Positions 49,400 through 58,825 of a DNA stretch of 64,000 bases are shown here, piece after piece; positions within the stretch are counted from its first letter, which is position 1, and every line of letters begins with the position of its first letter. The DNA is from Isoetes taiwanensis. Its lineage: Eukaryota > Streptophyta > Lycopodiopsida > Isoetales > Isoetaceae. Position numbers and translations under genes: made by a program. Below the pieces are notes generated by a model. That model was not told the DNA's origin. It did not search any database and saw only the letters and a program-made list of their open reading frames with translations. Location of the stretch: the NCBI GenBank assembly GCA_021234155.1, contig JAJEKV010000032.1, positions 16,536,408-16,600,407 of the forward strand, given 5' to 3'.

Positions 49400-50330
49400 A
49401 GACTTTGCCATCTGATGGTGATTTCAAGGAGGTATGGGCAAGCCTCTCTAAGGAGGCTAGAACAGACAAGGAACGTGAAGCCTTCAAACATTATAGGAAG
49501 GAAGGCAACTTGTTGTACCATAAGGATAAGTTGTGTGTGCCCGAATCGTCAGGTGTAAGGAAGTTAATTCTTCATGACACACACAACAGCCCAATAGCAG
49601 GGCATGCGGGGTTTATGAAGACGTATTTCAAGATTCGAAGTAGCTATTTCTGGCTAGGAATGAAGAAACAGATAGCCAGATATATTCAGGAATGCCAATT
49701 GTGCCAGTAGACCAAGGCAGAGCAGCTTCGAATTCCAGGAGCCTTGGAACCTTTAGCAATGCCGAATGCAAAATGGGAAGTGGTAAGCATGGATTTTATC
49801 ACAGGACTTCCTAGAACTCTACGAAGCAAAGATGCACTAATGGTGGTCGTAGATAAATTATCTAAGATGGCACACTTCGTGCCTTGCAAAACTACGAACA
49901 CAGCCTTAGACACTGCCGTTCTATTTGTTAAGGAGATTTTTAGACTCCACGGCATGACTCGAGAGATAATATCAGGCAGGGATTCCAAGTTCATTAGTGC
50001 ATTCTGGCGGGATCTTTTTACCACGATCCAGACCAAGCTCGATGAGTTACGCGCACCATCCTCGATCGGATGGCCGACGGAGCGGACGAATCGCATCATC
50101 GAAGATATGCTCAGAAGTTATGTGTGGAATAAGCAATCCAAGTGGGATGATTATATCCACTTGGTAGAATTCGCCTACAACAAGATTTGGGCGGGGAGTC
50201 ATCCCGCATGTCTCCATGATCAATTACAGGTACCAAGGCCTAACCCCGGATACTTGGCACAATCCGGTGTCAAAAGTTGAAGTATCTCAGCAGATGCTAG
50301 GAGATATGCAACAACTGGTAGAGGAAGTAA
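49400..50330 (+). pseudogene. Integrase, inactivated
   Basis: Integrase inserts element DNA into the genome. The HHCC zinc-binding region is seen at 49,570-49,707 (HDTHNSPIAGHAG ... ECQLC), closed by a TAG at 49,708. The core follows from 49,744. The first catalytic Asp is in VSMDFITGLP. The second, normally in S-D-R-D, reads SGRD (GGC at 49,975-49,977). The catalytic Glu region is GWPTERTNRIIEDMLRSY. The frame slips near 50,000-50,070, where wording is lost, and again after 50,180. Loss of the second Asp together with the frame slips makes it inactive. Confidence 0.9.
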
Positions 50331-50828
50331 GGGGGTACCTACCTATTGGCACGGCAGAAGAGCGTAGCCGACAGGCACAAGACCGTAAGGGAGTTCAAGG
50401 TAGGCGATAGCGTGTGGTTGAAGATCAAGGTAAAGCAAGCTAAGCTTCACATAGGGAATTGCAAGAAGCTTGCCCCTAGGTGGACCAGGCCGTTCAAGAT
50501 CTTGGAGAGAGTGGGCTCTCAGGCCTGCAAGTTGGATCTCCCGGCGCACCTTAAAGTCCACAAGGCCTTCCATGTAAGTTTATTGAAAAGGCACAACCCA
50601 AACCCTGAGGAGGTTTTGGATACTCCAACTTTGTTGGAAATGATGGAGGAGCAAGACGAAATTGTGCCTGAATTACTTCTTGATAAGTCATTCAAGAAGA
50701 CTAGGAGATCTCAGTTCCTCCAGTATTTGGTCAAGTGGAAACACTTGCCCGTGGAAGACGCGACATGGGTATTGAAGCAGGATTTGGAGAAGCAATACCC
50801 AGACTTCATGAAGGAGTTTGATGGGTGA
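50331..50828 (+). pseudogene. Integrase C-terminus with chromodomain
   Basis: A clean 160-codon open frame at 50,346-50,828. It begins with the integrase C-terminal region (REFKVGDSVWLKIK) and a GPY/F-like module (LAPRWTRPFKILERVG...CKLDLPAHLKVHKAFHVSLLKRH). It ends with a chromodomain (FLQYLVKWKHLPVEDATWV then LEKQYPDF, about 50,710-50,815). Chromodomains of plant chromoviruses are known or thought to bind methylated histone H3 tails (classically H3K9me) and direct insertion into heterochromatin. This one keeps the Y-L-V-K-W...ATW pattern. The element also encodes an H3-type tail, which makes this domain of special interest. Confidence 0.92.
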
Positions 50829-51736
50829 GTCGTCTCCGACTTGGTCGACCCCGGCTTGCCAAGAGGTTAGCTTAGTATGTTTCTTAGTTAGCCTTAGCTC
50901 TGGCAGATGAATTCTAGCTAGTGGAATGCATATGCCAGAATCTTGGAATGTGTAGGCGATGATGAGATACGCCTTTAAGGCATTCTCTAGGCCAACATGC
51001 ACCAAGAGGTGCGCATGACTAATAGGGTCATGCGAGAGAGGAAGTGAGGCATGGTGGGCGATGATGGGACATCTGTCGGATGCTCTCTATGCCACGATGC
51101 GGGGTTCGCACACCTGACCATAGGGGGGTCATGGTGAAGGTCAAAGTGATGATGCGCGATGATGGGATCGTGAGACGTTCCCTAGCTTGAAACCCTTGGG
51201 GCATGATGCACTGGGAATACTCGGCACTGGGTAACCGAGTACAAGGTAGCACTTGATCATGGGCGATGATAGGATCATCTTAAATGGTCCTTAAGCTCAA
51301 ATCCGAAAGGGCCATGATCGAGTGCAAGGTAGTAGGGTAACCTTGAGCTAGTAGTTCGGCTCAAGGAGGTAGGTAAGGGGGGTGGTCCCCTAAAACCACA
51401 AATTTATTAACTAAACTAACGTAATGTGCTACTCGTGCAGGCAAGTGAGAAGCGAACATCGAGGAGGGGCGCATTACGAAAAGATGGAGGAGCCATGATT
51501 TATATTTAAATTATGAACCCTAATAACTCTTATAGTAATGTTTTGATTTATTATAGGGAGTAACCTTGTTAAGGCTATATAATTTTGTACAGGTACAAAT
51601 ATAGCCAAAATTTTGTCAATTAACTGTTTAATAGGAAGTTGATCGTTAATTTAAATTAAAGTTGTATACTTACGTTGTTTTGCAGGGATAGTGTAGGTTC
51701 GTCACCTTAGCGCAATGCTGAGGACAGCATTGTCCT
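50829..51736 (+). other. 3' untranslated region with four phased 13-mers
   Basis: About 900 bases of non-coding DNA between the chromodomain stop and the polypurine tract. The word GCGATGATGGGAT (with one or two changes) occurs at 50,956, 51,058, 51,156 and 51,263, spaced 98-107 bases. The intervening DNA contains looser related words ('gcatgatgcac', 'catggtg'). No open frame of note. Confidence 0.7.
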
Positions 51737-51749
51737 AAGGGGGGGAGAA
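51737..51749 (+). other. Polypurine tract
   Basis: AAGGGGGGGAGAA lies two bases before the 3' LTR start. It is the primer for plus-strand DNA synthesis and confirms the LTR boundary. Confidence 0.9.
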
Positions 51750-51751
51750 TA

Positions 51752-53378
51752 TGACGTTCCAGGGGAATATATGCCATAAATACGTATATTCCTGGACCCG
51801 TCACTATACAAGTCTACCTTTGTAGCCTTGTATACCTTAGAAAGTGGTAATGGGTGCATATCTAAGTTAAATGTTTAACTTAGATAACCTTAGGATAAAG
51901 CCCATTTCCACATGGCCTTATTCTATTGGGCAAACCGCCACACGGCCCCACCCCATTGGTGCCACGTGGCATCCCATGGGGACCCTAACCTATATTGGCC
52001 CAAACCCTAACCCTAGACTTCTTTTCCTGACCCTAGCACCTGAACACTCATTTACACGCTCGAAACCCCGTTTCGAGCATCGTTCGCCATAGCATAGCCT
52101 GGTGTAGCAGCCCCCGAAGTGTGTGCACGATCTTGGAGGGAGCACGGCTTCGACCACGTCAAGGAGCATGGAGATGCCAGGAATGGGAGGGAGTGCTTCT
52201 GGAGCAGGTAGGTGGAGAAGAGTCATAGTAGTTCATCGGGAAGTTAGCACTCCAGATGGGTTTGTATCTTGTATCTAGAGTAGAGCCATCCTAGAACCCT
52301 TGTTGAACATCTTGAACCCTAATCAAGGAACCCTAGCTGTAAGTTAGATATGTATGATTAGGTTAAGATGTTCTTATGATGTTCACCATGATATGATGTG
52401 ATGTGATGATGGTTGATAATGTTTGCTCCTCTTGTATTGGGAAGGGGGGTAGAGACCTAGTAGCCTTACTTAGTAGTATGCTCCTAGTTTAGACCCCTTA
52501 TATTGTGGCCTGTGCATAGGAACCCACCGGGCTATGGAAGCTATGATGTGACTCAGCACTACACAACGGGGCTAGAGGCAATGCGGAGGGAGGATCCCTG
52601 CTGAGCGTGGCTACTGGGGATCCCATAGTGGGCTAGGCTTATGGTCGGTCACTTCGTGTGGGTCAGGCATGGGTCCGACACCTCCTGGGGCAATGGTGTC
52701 ACCCTGCCTCTCAAGAGTTGCAAGTGTTGGCTTGGCTCTTGTTTCGAGGGGTTAAGTCGGGTACGAATCGTGTGTCGCCACGATTCTCTAGCCGCCCGTA
52801 GAACCTCTAGACCCCGGGAAGGGGAGATGCAACCCTTCCTGCCTCAACGGGCCAGGGAGATGCAACCTGGAGTAGTCCGATGCCATGGGATTGCGTATCC
52901 CGAAGGCTAGAGTCATGCCAGAGCTTGATCTAGCCCATCTGCAAAGTATGCACAGGAGGGGCGGATGGAGTGGTCAACCCTAGCTATTGTCTATAGCCAG
53001 CCCCACCATTGTTATGACTCGGTCTGCTCTATCTTGAGGCCTATCCAGTCAGTCGACCTCCCTATGAGTCGGAGCCACGGGTAGGAGCTCTCATGTTTTA
53101 TGGCATGTGATTATCTTCCTTGCAGTTATGGTTATGTGGATGAGCTACCCTTCGAGATAGTATGATGTATTATTATTGCTAGTTCTGACGATGTTTATGC
53201 TTCCGTTGTGATAGGAGCCCATAGGGGAAGGGCGCGCAAGACACCTTCGTGTCCCCTTCCCACACTATGGTGATCCCAGAGTGCGGGATAGACGGAGGGC
53301 CTGTGCGGTCGCAGGACCGGATGGGGTATTTCCTACAGAGTGTACGGCTGGAAGCCGTATATTTAGTAGGGAGCGTCA
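51752..53378 (+). repeat. 3' LTR of the 13.3 kb element
   Basis: Matches 40,054-41,652. In the first 110 bases the two LTRs differ at about five places, three of which are C/T or G/A changes at CpG sites, as expected from methylcytosine deamination. Larger differences are indels: extra segments near 51,862-51,892 and 52,972-53,060, and a different, shorter segment near 52,000-52,025. The same two hairpins occur at 52,058-52,078 and 53,343-53,359. Confidence 0.9.
52002..52016 (+). promoter_or_regulatory. Telobox in the 3' LTR
   Basis: AAACCCTAACCCTAG contains the plant telobox AAACCCTAA, a promoter element often found in genes of the translation and replication machinery and also a Polycomb-recruiting motif. 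The 5' LTR lacks it, having different sequence at this point. Two repeats are too short to mean telomeric DNA. Confidence 0.5.
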
Positions 53379-53380
53379 CA

Positions 53381-54090
53381 TGGTTGCCGAGAAGGACCCA
53401 AACTAAGAGAGCGGGCCTTGTATGACGCATATGTCTTGCTTGGAATAAAACTAGTAGGACGCGGATAAGATGAATTTGGGGCGTCCTCCTCCAAACTGAG
53501 GGCTTTTGCCTCGGCCTCTGCCACGATTTTTGGGTCAACGGTGCTCACCATCTTCCTCAAGGTTGGGAACAACCCTTCAATGTAGCCCTCTATGGCACGA
53601 CACTCATTGATTCCTGGTACATACAACCGCAGCCGCATGAATTCATCAGTATAGACTTGGACAAAGAGGACACGTTGTTCCAGGCGGTAGAATATCTGTA
53701 TCTGCTTACACCTGTGCACCCTGGGGACATAGTGGAACTTAAAGGCTTTTGCAAAGATTTTAAATTTGCACCTGCTTCTGTTCAAGCCATGGGATCTCGC
53801 ATAGCCCTTTCACCAAATTCTGGATGACTTAGTGAGGTTGATAGTGGCCATTTTACCCATGTCCCTTTCGGTCATCCCGTACGACTTTTCGAATTCATGC
53901 ATCTCATCCAACCAGGATTCAGCATCCACTCCCGAGCGGGAAGTACCGGAGAACTAGGTGAGTTTGCGATTCTTCCATATATTTGTTATGGCCAAGTCCA
54001 CTGTCTTCTGTTAGTCTTTTTTCTTGGACTTTGCACAGTCGTGATCAGAGCAGCGGAGTCTGAAGAGTCAGATGGATCTGAACTACTACC
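53381..54090 (-). pseudogene. Older gypsy element: gag N-terminal part
   Basis: Reading the minus strand from about 54,090 down, a Ser/Asp-rich linker is followed by the gag core, parallel to the inner element's gag. It contains ITNIWKNRKL, SGVDAESWLDEMHEFEKSYG, FHYVPRVHRCKQIQIFYRL, YTDEFMRLRLYVPGINECRA and GYIEGL, ending in a Pro/Ser region. At 53,381 it is interrupted by the 13.3 kb element and resumes at 40,053. There are stops and frame changes. The similarity shows host and inserted element belong to one chromovirus group. Confidence 0.8.
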
Positions 54091-54152
54091 TTATGATGAG
54101 GAACTGCGAGCACACTTTGTGCGAGTCGGCGTGACCGGTACATGGTTTGGAG

Positions 54153-54695
54153 CTAGCAGTGACAGGTACAATGTTCTTGAGTAAGGGATGCTGGTATGTC
54201 TTCCCAAATAAAACATTGGATCTCCTCATCATAATAATATGGGGGCAAGGTGAAATTCACCCTTGCGTTATAGCCCTTTATTGTTGCCTTATATTGTTGC
54301 CCTCTGACAACGGGGTCTCCAGTTGCAACCTGCAGTGCATCCTCGTCTTGGGCCATGTCCATTATCTTGGCAGCTTCACGGCGGGCTTCTTCCGTGGCGG
54401 CATCTGGGCTCAAGTCCGGAGGATAATAATGGACAAGAGTTAATACTTGGGCGTCCTGCTCCACAAGAGTGTACCTCTTGCCTTCAGCATTAAGTTTCAG
54501 CAGGAACCACTCTATGAGATGGAATATGGGGTAAGGAATCTAGTCTCCCTCCATAAACCTTTGAACCAACTGCTCTAGGAGGAGCTCAATCTTGCGGGGG
54601 CCGTCCGGGGTGTCGACGAGGTTACAGCCGAGTTCAACAAAGAGTTGGAGGAGGTTGCACAAGGCGTAGCTCTTGGTTCCCTTGGTGCAGGCCAT
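54153..54695 (-). pseudogene. Extra ORF upstream of gag in the older element
   Basis: An ATG at 54,695 opens a frame (MACTKGTKSYALCNLLQLF...) that continues in one frame to 54,153 with a single TAG at 54,540-54,542, about 180 codons in all. It has ordinary globular composition (RYTLVEQDAQVLTLVHYYPP, DPVVRGQQYKATIKGY, VNFTLPPYYYDEEIQCF). I recognise no family and see no clear similarity to either extra ORF of the inner element. Its place between the leader and gag parallels them. Confidence 0.5.
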
Positions 54696-55275
54696 ATCTG
54701 TGCAAGGGCTTAAGCGTTTGGCAAGGGTGATAGTGTAGAGGCAGTTAGCAGGGGTCGGCTATGGCAGGAAAAGTTTGCTCTAGCGGCTATGGCAAAGATC
54801 ACTAACTGCGGTGGCTATGGCGGACGAAGGGCGGTGCTTGGAGGAAGCAGGGTTCGAAAAGAAGCACCTAGAAACCATAAAGTTAAAAAAGGAAAAAAAA
54901 GAAAAAAAACCCCCTAAAAGACATATTATTTTAAATTTTATTTTTATTTTTTTGGTCAGCGGGCGCACGGTCAAACCAGCGTAAAAGGGATTTTGGGTAC
55001 TTTAAATCAAAAGTTAAGGCTGCTTTTTCCTAAGTACGCCGATTTGGATTTTTAGCTCAATTTTCGATGCTAGAGGGTCGGCCAAAGGGCGTTCTAAGCT
55101 AATTTAAGTGTTCCCGACGCAATGAAATACAAATCTCCTCAATCTGAGCTTCCTAGAGAAAGTTATGGCCTCTGAAAGAGAAGGACTACATTCTGCCAAA
55201 ACTCAACATAATCTCACCCCTGTAACTAACTTATTCACTACAAATTTAGCCATCAAACATATTACATACGGGTAT
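54696..55275 (-). other. Leader of the older element
   Basis: Non-coding on the minus strand between primer-binding site and the extra ORF. It contains an A/T low-complexity run at 54,885-54,955. A 98-codon plus-strand frame at 55,165-55,461 crosses into the LTR and is a shadow. Confidence 0.5.
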
Positions 55276-55288
55276 TGGTCTGATATCA
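55276..55288 (-). other. Decayed primer-binding site of the older element
   Basis: On the minus strand TGATATCAGACCA, matching the initiator-Met tRNA site TGGTATCAGAGCC at about 10 of 13 positions, directly follows the LTR end. This supports reading the older element on the minus strand. Confidence 0.6.
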
Positions 55289-55289
55289 T

Positions 55290-56255
55290 TGTCATGCTCC
55301 CCGAGCCTATACGATGCTCCCATCATATAAATACAGGAAATCCCTTTTCCATGGCGACCTCATCACATCCATCGACCTCGGGCCATCTGGGATGGCCAAA
55401 TGCCGGGGGAAGGGAGATGAGGTGTCATTCGTCCCATGCCTTCTATGGGAATCCTATATAGCGGAAGCGTAAATACGAGTTAGCACCTAGCACACAATAT
55501 ATAAGATAATACACCACCGTGATGGGTGGCCCATCCATCAATAATCTGTCTACTAGTGACAAAGACAAATATGGCAAATACATCGAAGTAAGGATCTAAT
55601 TCCCGGGCTCGGACTCCATGATGTCAACTGACTGGCAAGGCCTCCGGATAATAGCAGACATAATAATGGCAATGGCATTGGCTAGCATAGAACACTAGAG
55701 TAATCCACTCCATCCGCCCCTCCTGTGCACATTTTGCGGATAGGCTGAATCATGCTCTGGCATCATTGTAGCCTTCCGGAGACGCAATCTCATGGATTCA
55801 CCCTATGAGACTATTCCAGGTTGCATCTCCCCAATCTGACGAGACAGGGAGGAAATGAATTCACTCCTAGAACATGATAGTTCCATGGGTGGCTAGAGGA
55901 TTTCCCCCGAAATCCATAGGCCGCCCCGGAGCACCCATCAAGCCCAAGAAGTCCCTTTCAGTATGTATCTTGCGACCCAGGAGGTGTCAGACCCATACCC
56001 GACCCTACACAGGGACCAACTATAAGTCTAGCACACTATAGGAGCAGTCAAATTAGGCAGGATTCCACCTTCGTTTCACCATCATGCTCGTTGTATAGTG
56101 CTAAATCACAACATAGCATTCACAGCCAGGTGGGATCTTGTGCACATGCCGCAATTACTGGGATTTAAGGGGTTCTAGCTAGGAGCATCACTAAATCTAG
56201 GTAGCTTTTAGGTCAAGGTATTTATACATATATCGTATAAATATATGGGACGTCA
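55290..56255 (-). repeat. 5' LTR of the older minus-strand gypsy element
   Basis: On the plus strand it begins 'tgtcatgctcc' and ends 'gggacgtca', the inverse of the TGAC...GTCA ends of the inner LTRs. Long parts match the reverse complement of those LTRs: the 'ccatccgcccctcctgtgca' block at 55,708, and the 'tagtgct.a.tcaca.catagc' block near 56,097. It is about 970 bases, against 1.6 kb for the inner LTRs. Its 3' partner would lie left of 39,450 and is not seen, so that end of the element is lost. Confidence 0.7.
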
Positions 56256-56275
56256 CAGTTAGTTCCTGTAAGTAC

Positions 56276-57370
56276 CGCAATTTGTGAGTGAGGTTTTTCA
56301 AAACAAAATATGAAAATTAAGAAGCGGGCTAATATATGTCTTGAAAGATTGAATTTGCATATAAACCAATTTACCTTACACAAAGGTCAATTTGCATGAG
56401 ATCTTATTACTTAGAAGATCTCATGCAATTCTATGAAATGTTAGAACTTAATTACTTACATGTGCTATTGGAAAGTGAATACAATTGATGTGAACTACAT
56501 ATTTTACCAAGGTGTCAAATTAGAACTTGATTTTAAAATTTTACATCAAATGTGAACTCGAAATTCTAGAAAGTTGCAAAAGAAAATTTCTCATAATTTG
56601 AAGTTGAGAGGAATATTCTTCTAGAAACTTCTAACGCAATTTGTGAATGAAGGTTTTTAAAACAGAATGTCAAAATTAAGAAGCGAGTTAATGTAATATT
56701 AATTTTGAATATACAAATTTCATTAACTGGTTTACCTTACAAAAGGTCAATTTACATGAGATTTTAATATTTAGAAGCTTGAAGAAGCAAAGGCTACAGA
56801 GGAGAAAACTGGCATGGGAGTCTGAGATAACACTTGAAGATGTGGTCTAGTGGCAGGACCTTAAACTGCCACACCCGAGGTCACGGGTTCAAAACTGGCC
56901 AATATCGGTCTAGTAATGGGGACCTTAAAAATCCATTACCCCGAGGTCACGGGTTCAAGTGTGGCCAATCGGTCCTGTGGTAGAGACCTTAAACCTGCCA
57001 TATGTACTCGATAATCACATGCAAAGCAGCTCCTAGCATAAGGTATCGCGGCTAGGTAGTGGATTGGCTTCCATGTGATATGTAGAATAAAGTGATGTAG
57101 AATGTACTCATGATGTGATGATGAATAGACTGTCGTCCTTCAACAAAAAAAAAAAAAATGCAATTTTATGAAATGTTAGAATTTAATTATTTACATGTGC
57201 TATTGTGAAGTGAATACAATTAATGTGAACTACATATTTTTTGAAGGCATCAAATGAGAACTTGATCTTCATATTTTGTGTCAAATGTGAACTCGAAATT
57301 TTAAAAAGTTGTCAAAAGAAAATTCCTCATAATTTGAATTTTGAGGGGAACATTCTTCTAGAAACTTCCG
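56276..57370. repeat. 359-base tandem duplication, second copy split by a SINE
   Basis: Copy A is 56,276-56,634 and copy B is 56,635-57,370. Both begin 'cgcaatttgtga.tga.ggtttttc/aaaac' and end '(a/c)attcttctagaaactt'. Copy B is about 736 bases because roughly 380 bases are inserted after 'tttagaag' (about 56,778-57,158). Removing the insert leaves about 356 bases. Confidence 0.85.
56838..57158 (+). mobile_element. tRNA-derived SINE-like element with three head units
   Basis: Three related units each start with an A-box-like word and end with a B-box-like word. Unit 1 has TGGTCTAGTGG (56,843) and GGTTCAAAACT (56,886). Unit 2 has 'tcggtctagtaatgg' (about 56,904) and 'gggttcaagtg' (about 56,949). 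Unit 3 is a truncated 'tcggtcctgtggtag' (about 56,967). A unique body follows, then an A-run at 57,144-57,157. These are RNA polymerase III internal promoter features typical of tRNA-type SINEs. It has no coding potential. It sits inside copy B of the tandem duplication; about 60 bases of extra sequence lie between the duplication break and the first head, and no target duplication is clear. Confidence 0.65.
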
Positions 57371-57399
57371 GAACCAGCCCCCCTCGATAGTATATAAAG
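57348..57399 (+). promoter_or_regulatory. Heat-shock-element promoter with TATA box
   Basis: TTC-TA-GAA-AC-TTC-CG-GAA (57,356-57,373) is a perfect run of four alternating heat-shock units, preceded by GAA-CA-TTC (57,348-57,355). TATATAAAG at 57,391 lies 17 bases after it, the arrangement of plant heat-inducible promoters. The end of copy A (about 56,611-56,631) has the shorter version without the last GAA and without a TATA box. No coding gene follows that I can recognise; the product may be non-coding or a decayed element. Confidence 0.65.
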
Positions 57400-58652
57400 G
57401 AACCTTTAGCATGTGCTTCGGGATATTGGTTCAATGCCAATTGTGAGACTTTCCTTGTTCCAGCGTTCTGTTCTCTTGCACCATTCATGCCAATTGTACA
57501 TTCTTCGCAAAAAAATTCAATGTGTTTTTGTATGTTTGTATAGCTATTGTAGATTCTCTTGGCTAAACTTACATTCTTTCACTACTAACAATTACTTCTC
57601 CACATGCAAAACATAGTCTAGCCTTGCCTCTATAGTTGCATCTGGATTCGTCTTTGTATTAGCGGTTCTTTGGCTAAGCTTAAGACCTATAAAAAGAAAA
57701 CGTGACTTAACTTTTGTGGTAGTGATCAGCATTTGTACCTACACAAAGAAAGGAGAAACTAAGCAAATGCACAAAGAGAGGATCTAATTATTGAAATGCC
57801 GGTAAACTACCCTAATCCCGCCTTGCCGTTCCAGATTCTCTCTTTTTTTCCTTCAAATTTTCGTTAAGGATGGTGAAGACAAATACCTTATTATCCAACC
57901 ATCGGCAGAGCTTGACATTTCCCAGAGATTCGACTGCTCAACAATGAAAGGCAAACGTCAGTGGCAATGCCTTTATGTAGAGTTGTCAACAACTGGTCAA
58001 CACGTGTAATCTAAATATCATTGTAGATTGCAACACAACGTATAAAAAATATTTTTTGAACAAAAACAATTGTGATATATACGTATAGATAATGCTATAC
58101 ATCAAGATAAGTGGTATGCATTAGTGCCGATTCTCGGATCATTCTTATCAAGAATGAAAAATCGCATGTAGGAAACTGGTAGAAATGAGTCGTCTTACCT
58201 TGATGTACTGGAAACAGAACAGGGCAAGGCATGCGAATTCTACAGGTCGTGGAGCTGGCAAAAATGCCCTCCCCCTTTCCATTCCAGATAACAAGATGTG
58301 AGATGTAAAATTTTTAAACCTTCATTTAGGTATATTCTCAAAACATACCGTAATCCGAGGGCCATTATGAAATGAACAAGGTAGTTGCTACCAAAGGACA
58401 TTGAAGGGTGTAGAAGAAAGCAACCCTAAGTGGGACCTTCAAATAAAGCCAAACGGGCACTAACATCAACAATAATAATGCCACAACGTTTATACATGTT
58501 AGAAGTATCTAAAGAGCATATGCTAGAATCTTGGGAAGCATTGGGACCGTAGATTTCCTTATCATCACGGCCGTCCGATCGCGCCGCCCTGGAAGGTCAT
58601 GTGCGCAACTAAAGGTATGCGGGAGCCGGACGGCGGCATCCGACCTTTTTTT
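57400..58652 (+). other. Region between heat-shock promoter and TCTP
   Basis: Only short frames (for example 57,413-57,616) without known domains. It may hold the transcript driven by the TATA box at 57,391, but no splice pattern or ORF supports a protein. The last part, 58,520-58,650, is GC-richer and probably belongs to the TCTP promoter. Confidence 0.35.
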
Positions 58653-58690
58653 TATATATACCTTTCCCCTTTTGTTCGAGCTCCCTTTTG
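58653..58690 (+). promoter_or_regulatory. TCTP core promoter and TOP-like start
   Basis: TATATATA at 58,653-58,660 is followed 21-30 bases later by the pyrimidine run CTCCCTTTTGCCTCGCC (58,681), the right distance for a transcription start. TCTP mRNAs in animals are classical 5'-TOP mRNAs (C then pyrimidines) under TOR control. The same arrangement here suggests conserved translational control, though the start site is inferred. Confidence 0.55.
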
Positions 58691-58825
58691 CCTCGCCTTT
58701 TTCCATCGATTTAGAGGCAGCGAGCGCCCTTCCCACATCAATCCAGCTCAATCCGGTGCCTTGGGTCCTCCAGATCGGTAACGAATCCTTCCAACCCGTT
58801 TTTTTTCTGCCTAGATCTAGCCGCC

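Larger units (their letters stand above)
40054..53378 (+). mobile_element. 13.3 kb chromovirus carrying a histone H3-like gene
   Basis: A Ty3/gypsy LTR retrotransposon with all structural landmarks: direct LTRs of about 1.6 kb starting TGAC(A/G)TTCC and ending GAGCGTCA, an initiator-Met tRNA primer-binding site, gag, zinc knuckle, protease, RT, RNase H, integrase and chromodomain in that order, and a polypurine tract. Unusually, about 4.5 kb lies between the primer-binding site and gag and holds a histone H3-like gene, three GC-rich dyad boxes and a second ORF. It is inserted, in opposite orientation, into an older relative whose gag-protease frame is split between 53,381 and 40,053. I see no perfect target-site duplication; the flanks 'gtttg' and 'ggttg' are at best an imperfect candidate. 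Many stops and frame changes show that this copy is dead. Confidence 0.9.

Noticed and set aside
52002-52016. Interstitial telomere array
   Set aside because: Only about two telomere-type units; too short for telomeric DNA, so listed as a telobox.
54153-54695. Relation of the MACTKGTK start to the H3 tail MARTKQT
   Set aside because: Only the first few residues look alike and nothing after them resembles H3, so I treat it as chance.
58509-58751. Minus-strand 80-codon frame over the TCTP promoter
   Set aside because: It is antisense to the TCTP promoter and 5' leader, with no domain of its own.
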